Below, one piece after another: positions 19,860-29,643 of a stretch of 64,000 bases of DNA. Each line of letters opens with the position of its first letter. Position 1 is the first letter of the stretch. A model generated the notes under the pieces. That model was not told where the DNA came from and made no database searches. It saw only the letters and a program-made list of their open reading frames with translations. The translations under genes were made by a program, and so were the position numbers. This stretch comes from Eutreptiella sp. 'Long Island Sound 2002'. Its lineage: Eukaryota; Euglenozoa; Euglenophyceae; Eutreptiales; Eutreptiaceae. The stretch covers positions 17,514,950 through 17,578,949 of the forward strand of contig OZ038400.1 of assembly GCA_964036045.1 (NCBI GenBank), written 5' to 3'.

Positions 19860-21463
19860 TTTCGAACTGATGTGGAGAACTGCAAATGTTTGATAATTTG
19901 ACGTCAATCAACTTTTCTTTGGTCTCCGTTCGGCAGACAAGGCGTAGATACGCTGCCGAAAGCCACGGAGTGTGCTGCCGTGTTCAGAAAAAACCAAACT
20001 CAGGCTTAATTCAGGCTGATTCGGGGTAATCTTGTCTCTGTTGGTCTGTGCATTTTTGGAATTTGGCTACTCGTGCAGATGGAAGCAAATGTACATAGTA
20101 AAAACACCGGCCGGTGACATTCACCCCTACAGGCACCCCCTGTAGTACTGGCTGCACCAGTTGCGACGCCAGGAACTCAGATCTTACCTTCATTTGCCGT
20201 GATGCTGAAGTCAAAGTCCAGATTCAGATCCAGATTCCTTGAATTCACCTTGAATTCCTCAGGTTTGTCCATCATTCTGCCACTGTTGCACGAAACCCAG
20301 ACGTCAATTGTTCAGACAACTTTCACATAGGAGCTCTAGGGACTTCTAACAGCAACCTCTGAAGTCCGTAAGCTTCGTTGTATTTTTGGCACACGCCAAT
20401 GTGAGCTCAATCCGACCTGAAACTGTCGAAAATGGTGAATCCAAGTGTCTTGTGGGACTCAATCAAAAGATTGGCCTTGTCCAAGTCGATTGACACCGCC
20501 GCCACTGTAAATAAAGGACTACTCGGTGTCTCTCAGTTATATACTGTCAGTAAAGCGCCTTCAGCGAACCTTCGGCGCGTTACATGCCAAGGATCCAGGG
20601 CCAGCATGTCCCATCATGATGCATCATCACATGATCCACATTTTGATGGAATCTGTTGGATGCTCGCGAACCAACGTGCCGGAAAGCACAATTGGGCTGA
20701 ATAAACGACAATATATATTAACTTTAGTCTAAACGAAAGTGTTAGTAGTTTCAGTTCTAGACATTCCGCTTCATTTCACCTTCATCTTAGGGAATTTCCT
20801 CATTTTAGGACAGATTAGGTTGATTTTCTTGTCATCTCCTCACATTCCTCGAAGATCTGTTTAGATCTAAGTGAACAGAAAAACATCCTTACCTTCTGTG
20901 GTTCACTTAGGGCCTGCAGACTTCATTTGTATTTGTTTTCCCTCTCTGTGATTGCTTAATCTCCTCCATCTCTGTTCAAATTGATTCAGCAACATTGAAA
21001 CTTGTGATCATCCACCAGATGCGCCAAATCTGAAGCACATGCTGCACTTTTCAGAACGAGAAAAGCGGGAGTAACACGATGTAGAGTTCGGCGAGGACAC
21101 CGTAGCGTGCCCGCGACAGCGAAACTGTGCCAGAGCGCTGAGATGTCACTCCATTTCTTGATTCCCCCACTCAATCCACCAATAATCTACCTCATTCTCA
21201 ACCAGTGCATGGTTTGGTATCGATTCTCGATACGTTTACATGCTCTTTAGCCCTTAACCTACTGTTTTACTGCACGGAGGACTGTTCGTCACTTCTCATT
21301 CTGTCTCATTTCAGGTTCATCCATCCTGATTCAGCGCCAATTCAGCCCAAATCAGGTCAGATCAAGCAGATTTCGCCCCATCGAGGCTACATTTCTTTTT
21401 TTTTCTGGGACTTACCCGCACTACGTTCTTCGTTGACGTAGCGACACACCCCAGTGTGTTTTT
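19860..21463 (+). other. Long 3' untranslated region of element A (left copy)
   Basis: 1.6 kb between pol and the polypurine tract without a convincing gene on either strand. It contains short repeats such as CATCATGATGCATCATCAC near 20612 and several TTCAGGCTGATTC-like repeats near 20000 and 21330. An equally long 3' region is unusual for the family and may hold packaging or regulatory signals. No function can be read from it. Confidence 0.6.
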
Positions 21464-21473
21464 GGAGGGGGAG
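21464..21473 (+). promoter_or_regulatory. Polypurine tract of element A (left copy)
   Basis: GGAGGGGGAG directly precedes the 3' LTR. It is the expected primer for plus-strand DNA synthesis. Confidence 0.85.
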
Positions 21474-22006
21474 TGTAAGTGCGGCTAACCCCCATCTGCT
21501 CTGATTTTCACTGATCTACCCCAGATTGACTACATTTTGGTCATTTTCTTTGCTTCGGCGGAATCGCCGCCTCGCAGCTCAGTCTCAGGATCAGACCTAC
21601 ATATTTCTGATATGCCGGATCTGATTCCGCGGTCCATTCTCCGTAAATCCGCCGCGTTCCGATCATTTGCCTGGAATCGCCATTTGCCGCTGACGCGGGC
21701 TCGCGGGCCAGATCGGCCAAATATTTTTCATAATCGGATTTATATAAATCTTTTCAGATAGTTTTGGACACTCAGATGTATTTAGAATAATCCGCATCAA
21801 TTTTCTTCATAGACTGGGATTTTCTGCCGGATAACACTCAACATGGATCTTGCTTCTGTTGTTGCTGCTCTCGCCTCCGTTGGTGTTCGAGTCTCCGGTT
21901 CTACCCCCAATAGCAGCGTTCAGGTCGACTCCTCGCGTGCCTGCCACACTGGTCTTGCCGGCCCCGAGCCCTCCGGCACCATCAACGACCCAGGGCAGCA
22001 CTTTCA
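21474..22006 (+). repeat. 3' LTR of element A (left copy)
   Basis: 533 bp, same ends as the 5' LTR. It also carries the first 55 gag codons, which here run on into flanking DNA as a meaningless frame. Confidence 0.95.
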
Positions 22007-22011
22007 CTTGC
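22007..22011. repeat. Target-site duplication of element A, 3' side (left copy)
   Basis: CTTGC, identical to 11218-11222. Confidence 0.9.
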
Positions 22012-22208
22012 TTGTCATTCCCCCCTGGTGTAGGAAGCCACCGTTCTTCGTTGGCTCACCAAGGTCATTACATTAGGGCAGTACCCATGCAACACATGGT
22101 CAACAAGGCACACACTCGCTGGGTGGCTGCAATCCTGATAAGCAGCCACCTGGCTCACGCTGGAAACCATAGGCATGGGTCTGCAGGGCACAGACAGACA
22201 CAGGGAGA
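22012..22208 (-). other. Element B 3' UTR, polypurine tract and first bases of its LTR (left copy)
   Basis: On the minus strand the sequence after the B pol stop runs 180 bp to a purine tract (22018-22028, CCAGGGGGGAA). It is followed by TGACAAGCAAG, which I read as the start of the B 3' LTR. Element A interrupts it 11 bp in. Confidence 0.6.
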
Positions 22209-25200
22209 TTAGTTTCGCTTCTTACGCTGGGACATAGTCTCACCACGGGTCAGGAGCTGCCCCTCGTTATTCTCAACGAGGTAAGTGCGGAAGATGGGGT
22301 TGATACTCTCATCTGGTTGTATGAAGGCTGACATAGGTTCCCAGGTCGCCTCAGACAACCCATAGCCATCCCACAGGGTTAGGAATTTCCAGCCCTGTTT
22401 ATACTCGTGGCGAGCAATCCCTGCAACCACGTAGTAACCATCGACTGCCATCTCATCGGCAGTCATCTCTTCGAGTTCGTCTGCCTCCTCTGGACTGGCA
22501 GCGTTCTCTAGATCTATACGTTCAATCTCACTGTCGCTGAGGCGCCACTCATCCCAAGACAAGTCGTCAGGGGAGTGATAGTGCCTCAACTGCTTAGGTG
22601 CACACAGCAGTTCACCACCTAGACGTGGACTGCACCTGACATGGATCCTGGATCCATCTATCCTGATGATACGATAGGGTCCAAAGTAAGGGTCCTGTAG
22701 GCAGTTACGTGGCCAGGAGGGTAGGCGTGAATGGTGTACCAAAACAAGGTCACCAACCTTGAAGCTGGCAGGTCGCCGTAGGCGGTTCCGTCGGCTCTGT
22801 TCACGGTCACGAATGTGCCTCAGGTTAGTACCAGCCTGGTTAGCCAGAGACTGCTTGTGTTCCAACCAATCTCCCACAGGGCTCTTGAAGTCCTCAGGAA
22901 AGGGGGTTTTGAAGAACCAAGCAGGTCGTCCTCCATGGAACAGTTCGTGGGGGGTGAAACCCGTAGAAGAGCTCCGCTGTGAGTTCATGGACAGCACTGC
23001 CCAGGGCACTAGGCGTACCCAGTCCTTGGTGCGCTCCTGTTTCATCAGGATTCTTAAGTTTTGCTCCACCACACGGTTCTGTCTCTCACAGAGAGGGTTA
23101 GACGTGTGGGTATAGGGCACACCTGTGGTTACCTCCACGTTGAGGGCATTTAGCACTCGTTTGTACCACCCAGTGTCACTGCGGATGCGTACATCTTCAT
23201 CAGAGTGCACCTGCTTAGGTGCTCCATAGGGTTCGAACCATTGTTCGACCAACATTTTCACAGTCTGCTCACCTGTGATTTTCTTATTACAAGGGAACAC
23301 ACGGGTGAAGCGAGATAGACCACGGGTGACCACGAGGCAACTATCATAGCCGCCAAAGCGTGGTAGGCCGTGGATGAAATCCACTTAGAGAAGAGACTTA
23401 GCACAATAGGGTATGGGTAAGCTGTAGATCAGGCCCCTATCCCTACTGTCGCTCTGCTTGCTGGCGTGACAGCCACAAGCATCCACAATGGTCTGCATAC
23501 GCGACCTCAGTTCAGTCAGGGTTAGACTAGAGTAGAAACACTCACGGAAGAAGTCCACTGAGCGATTAGCGCCAGTGTGACCAGAACTGAGATGGGACCA
23601 CTGTAGGCACCCCACCCAGTCGTGCCTCAGGCACCACAATTCGGTCCTCGTAGAAGAGGTACTGATTGTTTTTATACCACTGGTGCCCGTCAATGACACG
23701 GGGTTCGAGACCAGTGCTGAGGGTTTGGAGAATTTCTTCATACTCTGACTGATAGTCCATTAGACTCCAACCCTCCAGGATTCCAGCAGTGCGCATGGAC
23801 AGGTCAAGCTGGACATCCATACGCTGGAAAGCTTCTTTGGCGAGCGCCTCAGAGCTCTCACCAATAAGCGCATCGAAGTTGTTGCGCGATATATAGTCCG
23901 ACAGTTCATTCTTAATCCCGGGGATATGATGCACTGTCAGCCTGAACTTGCTCAGGTAAGTCCACCACCGTTTTAGCTTTGCTTTTTCTGGTGGTGGGCC
24001 CTTCTGAAAAGACTTCACAGGCTCCTGGTCACATAGCCAGACAATAGGGTTAGATCCCAGGAGTCGGGATTGTGACGATAGCACCAACATACCGGCCAGG
24101 AGTTCCTGGTCATAGGTGCTGTAGTTGGAACGCGCTTGGTTCCATTTCCAATTTCAGTGTCCTAGTGGTACCAGACGCCACTCACTGGTAGGATAGTCAT
24201 GTTTCAACGAACCATCACGGTTCAGTCCAGTAGTACGATAATGGCAGTGGGTTTGTTCAGCGGGGTTAAGCTCCTGCCATTGGTAGATCGTACCACCCCC
24301 CCCTACATCACTGGCATCAGTGATCAGGACTATCTCGCCCTCAGGGCGGGGCACTCCCAGGCAGTTGGAGGAGGCAATCTTCTTCTTCAACTCCTGGAAA
24401 CACTCTTCCTCTCTGGAGGTCCACCTCGGGGGAGTAGTTTTCTTGATCAGGTCAGTGAGGGGTGCAGAGGAGTAAGTAAAATTGTGGATGTGACGCCGAT
24501 AGAAATTACAGGCGCCCACAAAACTCCTCACATCGTGTAGACCCTTCTTAGGGTCATCGCGAATCTGCATGTCCTGTAGGGGCTGCATCTTAGACGCGGC
24601 TGGTTTCCACCAGCCATACCCCACGTCGAAACCCAAATACTCCATCTCCTCTTTCATAAACTCACATTTTTCGAGTTTGATTCGGAGATGGTTTTCTTGA
24701 CAGACAATGAAAAATTCACGGAGGAGAAGGACGTGGTCCTCTTTGGTATTAGTACCCAAACTCACGTCGTCGATGTGAGCCTCCATTTCTGCACCCCGAG
24801 AAATCAACTCTTGTACTAGAGGCCTGCGCCTCAGTATGTACAAAATTTTGTTCATAAGCTCCTGGAAGAGCGCTGGGGCATTAGCCACCCCGAAAGGCAT
24901 AACCTTCCACTTGAAAACACGACCCTTAGGGGTTATAAAGGCCAACAGCTCCTGAGCTGCGGCGGCTAGGTCCACCTGCCAGAAACCAGAGCGTTTGTCC
25001 ATTTTGGTCTTATACCTGCATTTGGCAATACGCTCCAGGGTGTTTTCCATGTTAGGAATACTCCCTGAGTGGTTCTGGGTTTTCTTGTTGACCTCACCAT
25101 AGTCTACAACAAGACGTAGGGCAGTCGACCCTGGTTTAGCAACAAGGAAACAGGGACTGCAGTGATGGGGATAGTCCCCGTGTTTATACTCTTCAACGAG

Positions 25201-27012
25201 GCCAGCATCAATGCATTCTTGAATCTGGCGCTCGATTTCTTCAACCTGTTCCTGTGGAGCGGGATAGGGACGAGGCCTCACTCGCGTCTTTTCAAATTCT
25301 GGTTTCAATTTCAGGTCCATCTGGACCAGTTTTTTACAAGAAAGGGGAGGCGGCAAGGCGCCGAACACCTCCTCATAGGTTATCATCAGTTTCTTCAGGC
25401 GGGGGTCAAGGTTAAGACTCTCGAGTTTCTGAAGGAAATCCTCCTCAGCATGGAGGTTGCTTTTTCCATGTTCTTTCTTTTTCTGCCGATCAGCAGTTTC
25501 GGCTGGCACAGTACCATCGTCCCACTCAGGGGGACATTGCTGCCCATAGTGTAGAGAATACACTAGAGGTATCTCAGGATCAGGCAGCGTATAGGACTCA
25601 TCGTCCTCCTCAGACCAGATGGAGTATTTCCAGGTCTGTCTGAGGTATTGCAGCCGCTCTTGGCGCTCAATACCTTCGGCCTTCAGGTACAACAGCCGCC
25701 GGAGTTCTTGAGTGTCATGCTCAGACAATGGCATGTTATTAGCAGCAGGCCGCGCCAGAGCATCAGCACTCCGGGCCACGGGTTCACCTGTGTGCACAGG
25801 CTGCATGTGTAGCACTGGCTTCCCAACAGGGGAAGCGGGTTCAGAGGTTGGCTCTAGATCTACTTCCTCTAGCAACAGCTGGGCTAGGAAAGCACTGTGT
25901 TTTAGGTCAATACAGCTGGGATCAACAGAGGGAATAGTGCTGGCGATCTCAGACAGTTGGTCGTCAGCATCCTCTTTTACAGCTGCAGGTTCCAGATAGT
26001 CATCGGGAGACTCACACCCTGTAAGTGTGGCAGATAGGTGCTCAGGAGATCGATTTTTGAGATCATAAAGGGTCAGGCCACGATTTTCGGCCATGACCTC
26101 TTTTAGTAGCACCTGGTCTAGGTCACACAGGGGTACAGGATTGAGAGATCCATCGACGATGGACAGGAAACTGGCCCACTCAGGGGCCTGCATAGCTGTG
26201 TCTGAGTCCTCAGGCACATAGATGGGGCCGTCGGGGAGTTGCACTCTTCCCACGGTCATTCGATGTAGCATACGGCGCCAGTAAGCATGTTCACCTGAGC
26301 AACCCCAGTCAGGGGTGCACATAACAACCCTTCCTCCCTCATAGGCGATTTTGGTTAGAACCTTCGCGAGCAGGGAGAAGGGAGGGTTAGCATACGCTAG
26401 GCCCATTGCTTTCCAGAAGAAACGGAAAGCATTGTTCAGTTGTTTCGAGCAGTACAACTGCATGATGTGCTGTTGTTGGCTCGCAAACAATTCCACCTGG
26501 ATCTCATCCAGGTTTACCTGAAGGGCCGCCAGTCCATTTTCAAGAACGTGACGGGCCAGTTCGTAGTTTTCAGTACGATAGTTCGTCTTGGCTGCGTAGC
26601 GCAGCCCAGACTCTTTTCGTCCTGACAGCTCCAAAGGAACGGAGAATAGCCCACTGCCAAAGTCGCAGTGCAAAGAATAGGGACGCTGTAGGGACAGCAT
26701 TTTTACCTGGGGGTTTCTTCGTAGAAAGTCGGTGCCAATGACGATGTCAAAGGCGTCAGTGTCCAACACTCTGCAGTGTTGGGTCACTGTTTCGTCGCCC
26801 AGACATATAGTCACATCGACCCCCCCCAAGGAATGGATGGTACGCCCATCCCCTACTCTTATGGCCACGGTCTTAGTTTTCCTGAAAGTCCTAAGCAGGC
26901 GCCGGGCCACTATGGAAAGTGTTGCACCGGTATCAAGCACCGCTCGAAAAACCTGATCCCCGATTTTCACGAGGATCCAGAAAACCAAGTCCTCCTCTTC
27001 GGAGCCGCCCCC
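22209..27012 (-). pseudogene. pol: Element B pol, degenerate (left copy)
   Basis: Mirror of 29644-34447, with the same lesions: a TGA in RNase H (24154-24156), a one-base frameshift near 23601, and a TAA before the integrase core (23385-23387). Domain order and motifs are given under the right copy. This arm encodes Pro where the right arm has Ser (left 25851). Both arms share the lesions, so B was dead before the arms were duplicated. Confidence 0.9.
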
Positions 27013-28320
27013 CTATTCCTCATCAGGGAACTTCACATCCACCCCTGCAGCCATGAGGGACTTGGCCATCCAGGCCAAGCGCCTCTTCTTGGAATTATTC
27101 CCCTCAGGGGTAGCGTTATCCCCTTGGGGGCGTTTCTTAGGGTCACCTGCGGCAGGAGCGGGTGTAGCAGCAGGAGTGGGTGTAGCAACGGGCGCTGATG
27201 AGCGCCTCTGGGGGTTAGGGGGTCCAGTTTTGCCACCCCCCTTGCCACCTCCTTTACCACCTTTATCCCCGCTCGGGGGATTTCTGGCGGGCGTCTGGGT
27301 CTTCTGGCGCTCCGCCTCCTGACGCTTGAGTTTGTCACTCTCGCGTTTCTTGATGTGGCATTCGTCCTCGTAGTGACGACGTTTGCCACAGTAACCACAG
27401 GTGATGGTACACCTGAAATGGTCCTGATGGGTCACAGTTTTCCCATCTTTGGTATGCTGCTGACGTTTCATCTGCAGCATATAGCCACTGCGGAGATCGC
27501 AGTCAGAGGCATGACAAGGTCCCCCCTTGTCATTGACAGGTCGGCAGTAGAACAGGGGGGGTGTGCCTGCATCAGGTTGAACCTCGTTCATGGCACGTAG
27601 GTTGCCCCTCCCTTTACCACCTCCCTGGTTGGTGTTAGTGGGATTTTTATGCCCCTTCCCTTCGCCACATTCGGGGGTAGGGGTACCACCTCGTCCCAAA
27701 TGCTTCTTGAGGAATTTCTCCATGTGGGAGTCATTCTCCCTCTCAAGAGCTAGCTCAATCAAGAGATCCACCAGTTCATCGTACGAGTGGGTCCTGCTCT
27801 TCCTCTCCGAGGTGGAGCGGCAATCATCCCACGTACGCTGGGGGATCTTACTCATGAGCCACAGGTGGGGCTCAGTGGCTCCGTAGGAGCCCACGTTCAT
27901 CCTCGAAAATAAGTACTCCAAGTCGCACACATACTCAGAAATTCGCGCAGCGGATGGAAACTCAGGGAGCATTGGTAGCTCCTGGATCTGTGTGCGTACG
28001 CTGAGGTCAGTCTCATAGACTGGGAATGTTTTCTCCAACCTCAGGAGTACCTCTGCCCAGGTAGAACAGGTTTTCACAATCTGTTTCACCTGTTTTTGCA
28101 AAAACTTCTTTTTGCATGAGCGTTTTAGCAGTGAACATTTGGTGGCCACACCCACATGGAATTGGCCAGTCAACAAAAGGAATTCTGCAAATTCTTCTGC
28201 CCACTCGGGCAGATTTTTGGGGTCGAACTCCGGCAATTCCAGCTGGATGTTCGCCTGGGCAATTGGTCTGCCCGTCTTCCCACCCCCCGGAGTTAGGCCT
28301 GAAGGCGACACGCCGGCAAG
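27013..28320 (-). CDS. gag: Element B Gag, N-terminally truncated at the palindrome axis (left copy)
   Basis: An open frame from the axis to TAG at 27013-27015, about 435 codons. No start codon belongs to the original gene, because the N-terminal part and the 5' LTR are absent. It contains the capsid-like domain (LPEFDPKNLPEWAEEF to SKIPQRTWDD), a CCHC zinc knuckle (CGYCGKRRHYEDEC), and a Lys/Gly-rich then Pro/Ala-rich tail with a basic NSKKRR cluster. It is homologous to C Gag from about C residue 285 onward. Unlike the right copy it has no internal stop: codon TTG at 27919-27921 (minus) is TAG in the right arm. Confidence 0.85.
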   Translation of the reverse strand, partial: LAGVSPSGLTPGGGKTGRPIAQANIQLELPEFDPKNLPEWAEEFAEFLLLTGQFHVGVATKCSLLKRSCKKKFLQKQVKQIVKTCSTWAEVLLRLEKTFPVYETDLSVRTQIQELPMLPEFPSAARISEYVCDLEYLFSRMNVGSYGATEPHLWLMSKIPQRTWDDCRSTSERKSRTHSYDELVDLLIELALERENDSHMEKFLKKHLGRGGTPTPECGEGKGHKNPTNTNQGGGKGRGNLRAMNEVQPDAGTPPLFYCRPVNDKGGPCHASDCDLRSGYMLQMKRQQHTKDGKTVTHQDHFRCTITCGYCGKRRHYEDECHIKKRESDKLKRQEAERQKTQTPARNPPSGDKGGKGGGKGGGKTGPPNPQRRSSAPVATPTPAATPAPAAGDPKKRPQGDNATPEGNNSKKRRLAWMAKSLMAAGVDVKFPDEE

Positions 28321-28335
28321 TCAGCCCTGGCACCT
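28321..28335. other. Palindrome axis: 15-bp asymmetric spacer
   Basis: The spacer TCAGCCCTGGCACCT separates the outward-reading copies of the same sequence (GCAAG at 28316-28320, CTTGC at 28336-28340). It shows no convincing self-complementarity and would form the loop of an extruded hairpin. The axis falls inside the gag reading frame of element B, upstream of its capsid-like domain. The roughly 300 N-terminal residues expected from the related element C are therefore missing from both copies. Confidence 0.95.
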
Positions 28336-29643
28336 CTTGCCGGCGTGTCGCGTTCAGGCCTAACTCCGGGGGGTGGGAAGACGGGCAGACCAATTGCCCA
28401 GGCGAACATCCAGCTGGAATTGCCGGAGTTCGACCCCAAAAATCTGCCCGAGTGGGCAGAAGAATTTGCAGAATTCCTTTTGTTGACTGGCCAATTCCAT
28501 GTGGGTGTGGCCACCAAATGTTCACTGCTAAAACGCTCATGCAAAAAGAAGTTTTTGCAAAAACAGGTGAAACAGATTGTGAAAACCTGTTCTACCTGGG
28601 CAGAGGTACTCCTGAGGTTGGAGAAAACATTCCCAGTCTATGAGACTGACCTCAGCGTACGCACACAGATCCAGGAGCTACCAATGCTCCCTGAGTTTCC
28701 ATCCGCTGCGCGAATTTCTGAGTATGTGTGCGACTAGGAGTACTTATTTTCGAGGATGAACGTGGGCTCCTACGGAGCCACTGAGCCCCACCTGTGGCTC
28801 ATGAGTAAGATCCCCCAGCGTACGTGGGATGATTGCCGCTCCACCTCGGAGAGGAAGAGCAGGACCCACTCGTACGATGAACTGGTGGATCTCTTGATTG
28901 AGCTAGCTCTTGAGAGGGAGAATGACTCCCACATGGAGAAATTCCTCAAGAAGCATTTGGGACGAGGTGGTACCCCTACCCCCGAATGTGGCGAAGGGAA
29001 GGGGCATAAAAATCCCACTAACACCAACCAGGGAGGTGGTAAAGGGAGGGGCAACCTACGTGCCATGAACGAGGTTCAACCTGATGCAGGCACACCCCCC
29101 CTGTTCTACTGCCGACCTGTCAATGACAAGGGGGGACCTTGTCATGCCTCTGACTGCGATCTCCGCAGTGGCTATATGCTGCAGATGAAACGTCAGCAGC
29201 ATACCAAAGATGGGAAAACTGTGACCCATCAGGACCATTTCAGGTGTACCATCACCTGTGGTTACTGTGGCAAACGTCGTCACTACGAGGACGAATGCCA
29301 CATCAAGAAACGCGAGAGTGACAAACTCAAGCGTCAGGAGGCGGAGCGCCAGAAGACCCAGACGCCCGCCAGAAATCCCCCGAGCGGGGATAAAGGTGGT
29401 AAAGGAGGTGGCAAGGGGGGTGGCAAAACTGGACCCCCTAACCCCCAGAGGCGCTCATCAGCGCCCGTTGCTACACCCACTCCTGCTGCTACACCCGCTC
29501 CTGCCGCAGGTGACCCTAAGAAACGCCCCCAAGGGGATAACGCTACCCCTGAGGGGAATAATTCCAAGAAGAGGCGCTTGGCCTGGATGGCCAAGTCCCT
29601 CATGGCTGCAGGGGTGGATGTGAAGTTCCCTGATGAGGAATAG
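28336..29643 (+). pseudogene. gag: Element B Gag, truncated and interrupted (right copy)
   Basis: Same protein as 27013-28320, read outward from the axis. A TAG at 28735-28737 replaces a Leu codon (TTG in the left arm) within the capsid-like domain, so this copy could not give full-length Gag. The residue encoded at 28351-28353 is Arg here and Pro in the left arm. The zinc knuckle and tail are intact downstream. The terminal TAG (29641-29643) is the natural gag stop, in frame with pol. Confidence 0.88.

Larger units (their letters stand above)
11223..22006 (+). mobile_element. Element A: complete chromovirus-type LTR retrotransposon (left copy)
   Basis: A 10,784-bp element with 533-bp LTRs beginning TG and ending CA. 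It has a primer-binding site, gag and pol in one frame separated by a TAG, a 1.6-kb 3' region, a polypurine tract and a 5-bp target duplication. I see five substitutions between its two LTRs (about 0.9%), so the insertion is fairly recent. No lesion other than the gag stop is seen, so it may encode a complete machinery. It sits 11 bp inside the presumed 3' LTR of element B, in opposite orientation to B. This nested insertion predates formation of the palindrome. Confidence 0.95.
1..28320. repeat. Left arm of a giant inverted repeat (palindrome)
   Basis: Every base x matches the complement of base 56656-x, with no net indel along 28.3 kb: all paired open frames have coordinates summing to exactly 56656. 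By eye I found eleven substitutions between arms, at left positions 422, 1017, 1128, 6247, 10856, 11443, 12101, 19144, 25851, 27920 and 28304. Non-coding stretches were not compared base by base, so more may exist. The arm carries partial element C, a non-autonomous LTR element, unique and SINE-like DNA, and element A nested in element B. Position 1 is the window edge, so the outer end of the arm is not seen. Confidence 0.97.

Noticed and set aside
28013-28643. Open frames crossing the palindrome axis on both strands (about 175 codons each)
   Set aside because: They are antisense shadows of B gag joined by the inverted repeat. Their translation is self-mirrored and has no family signature.
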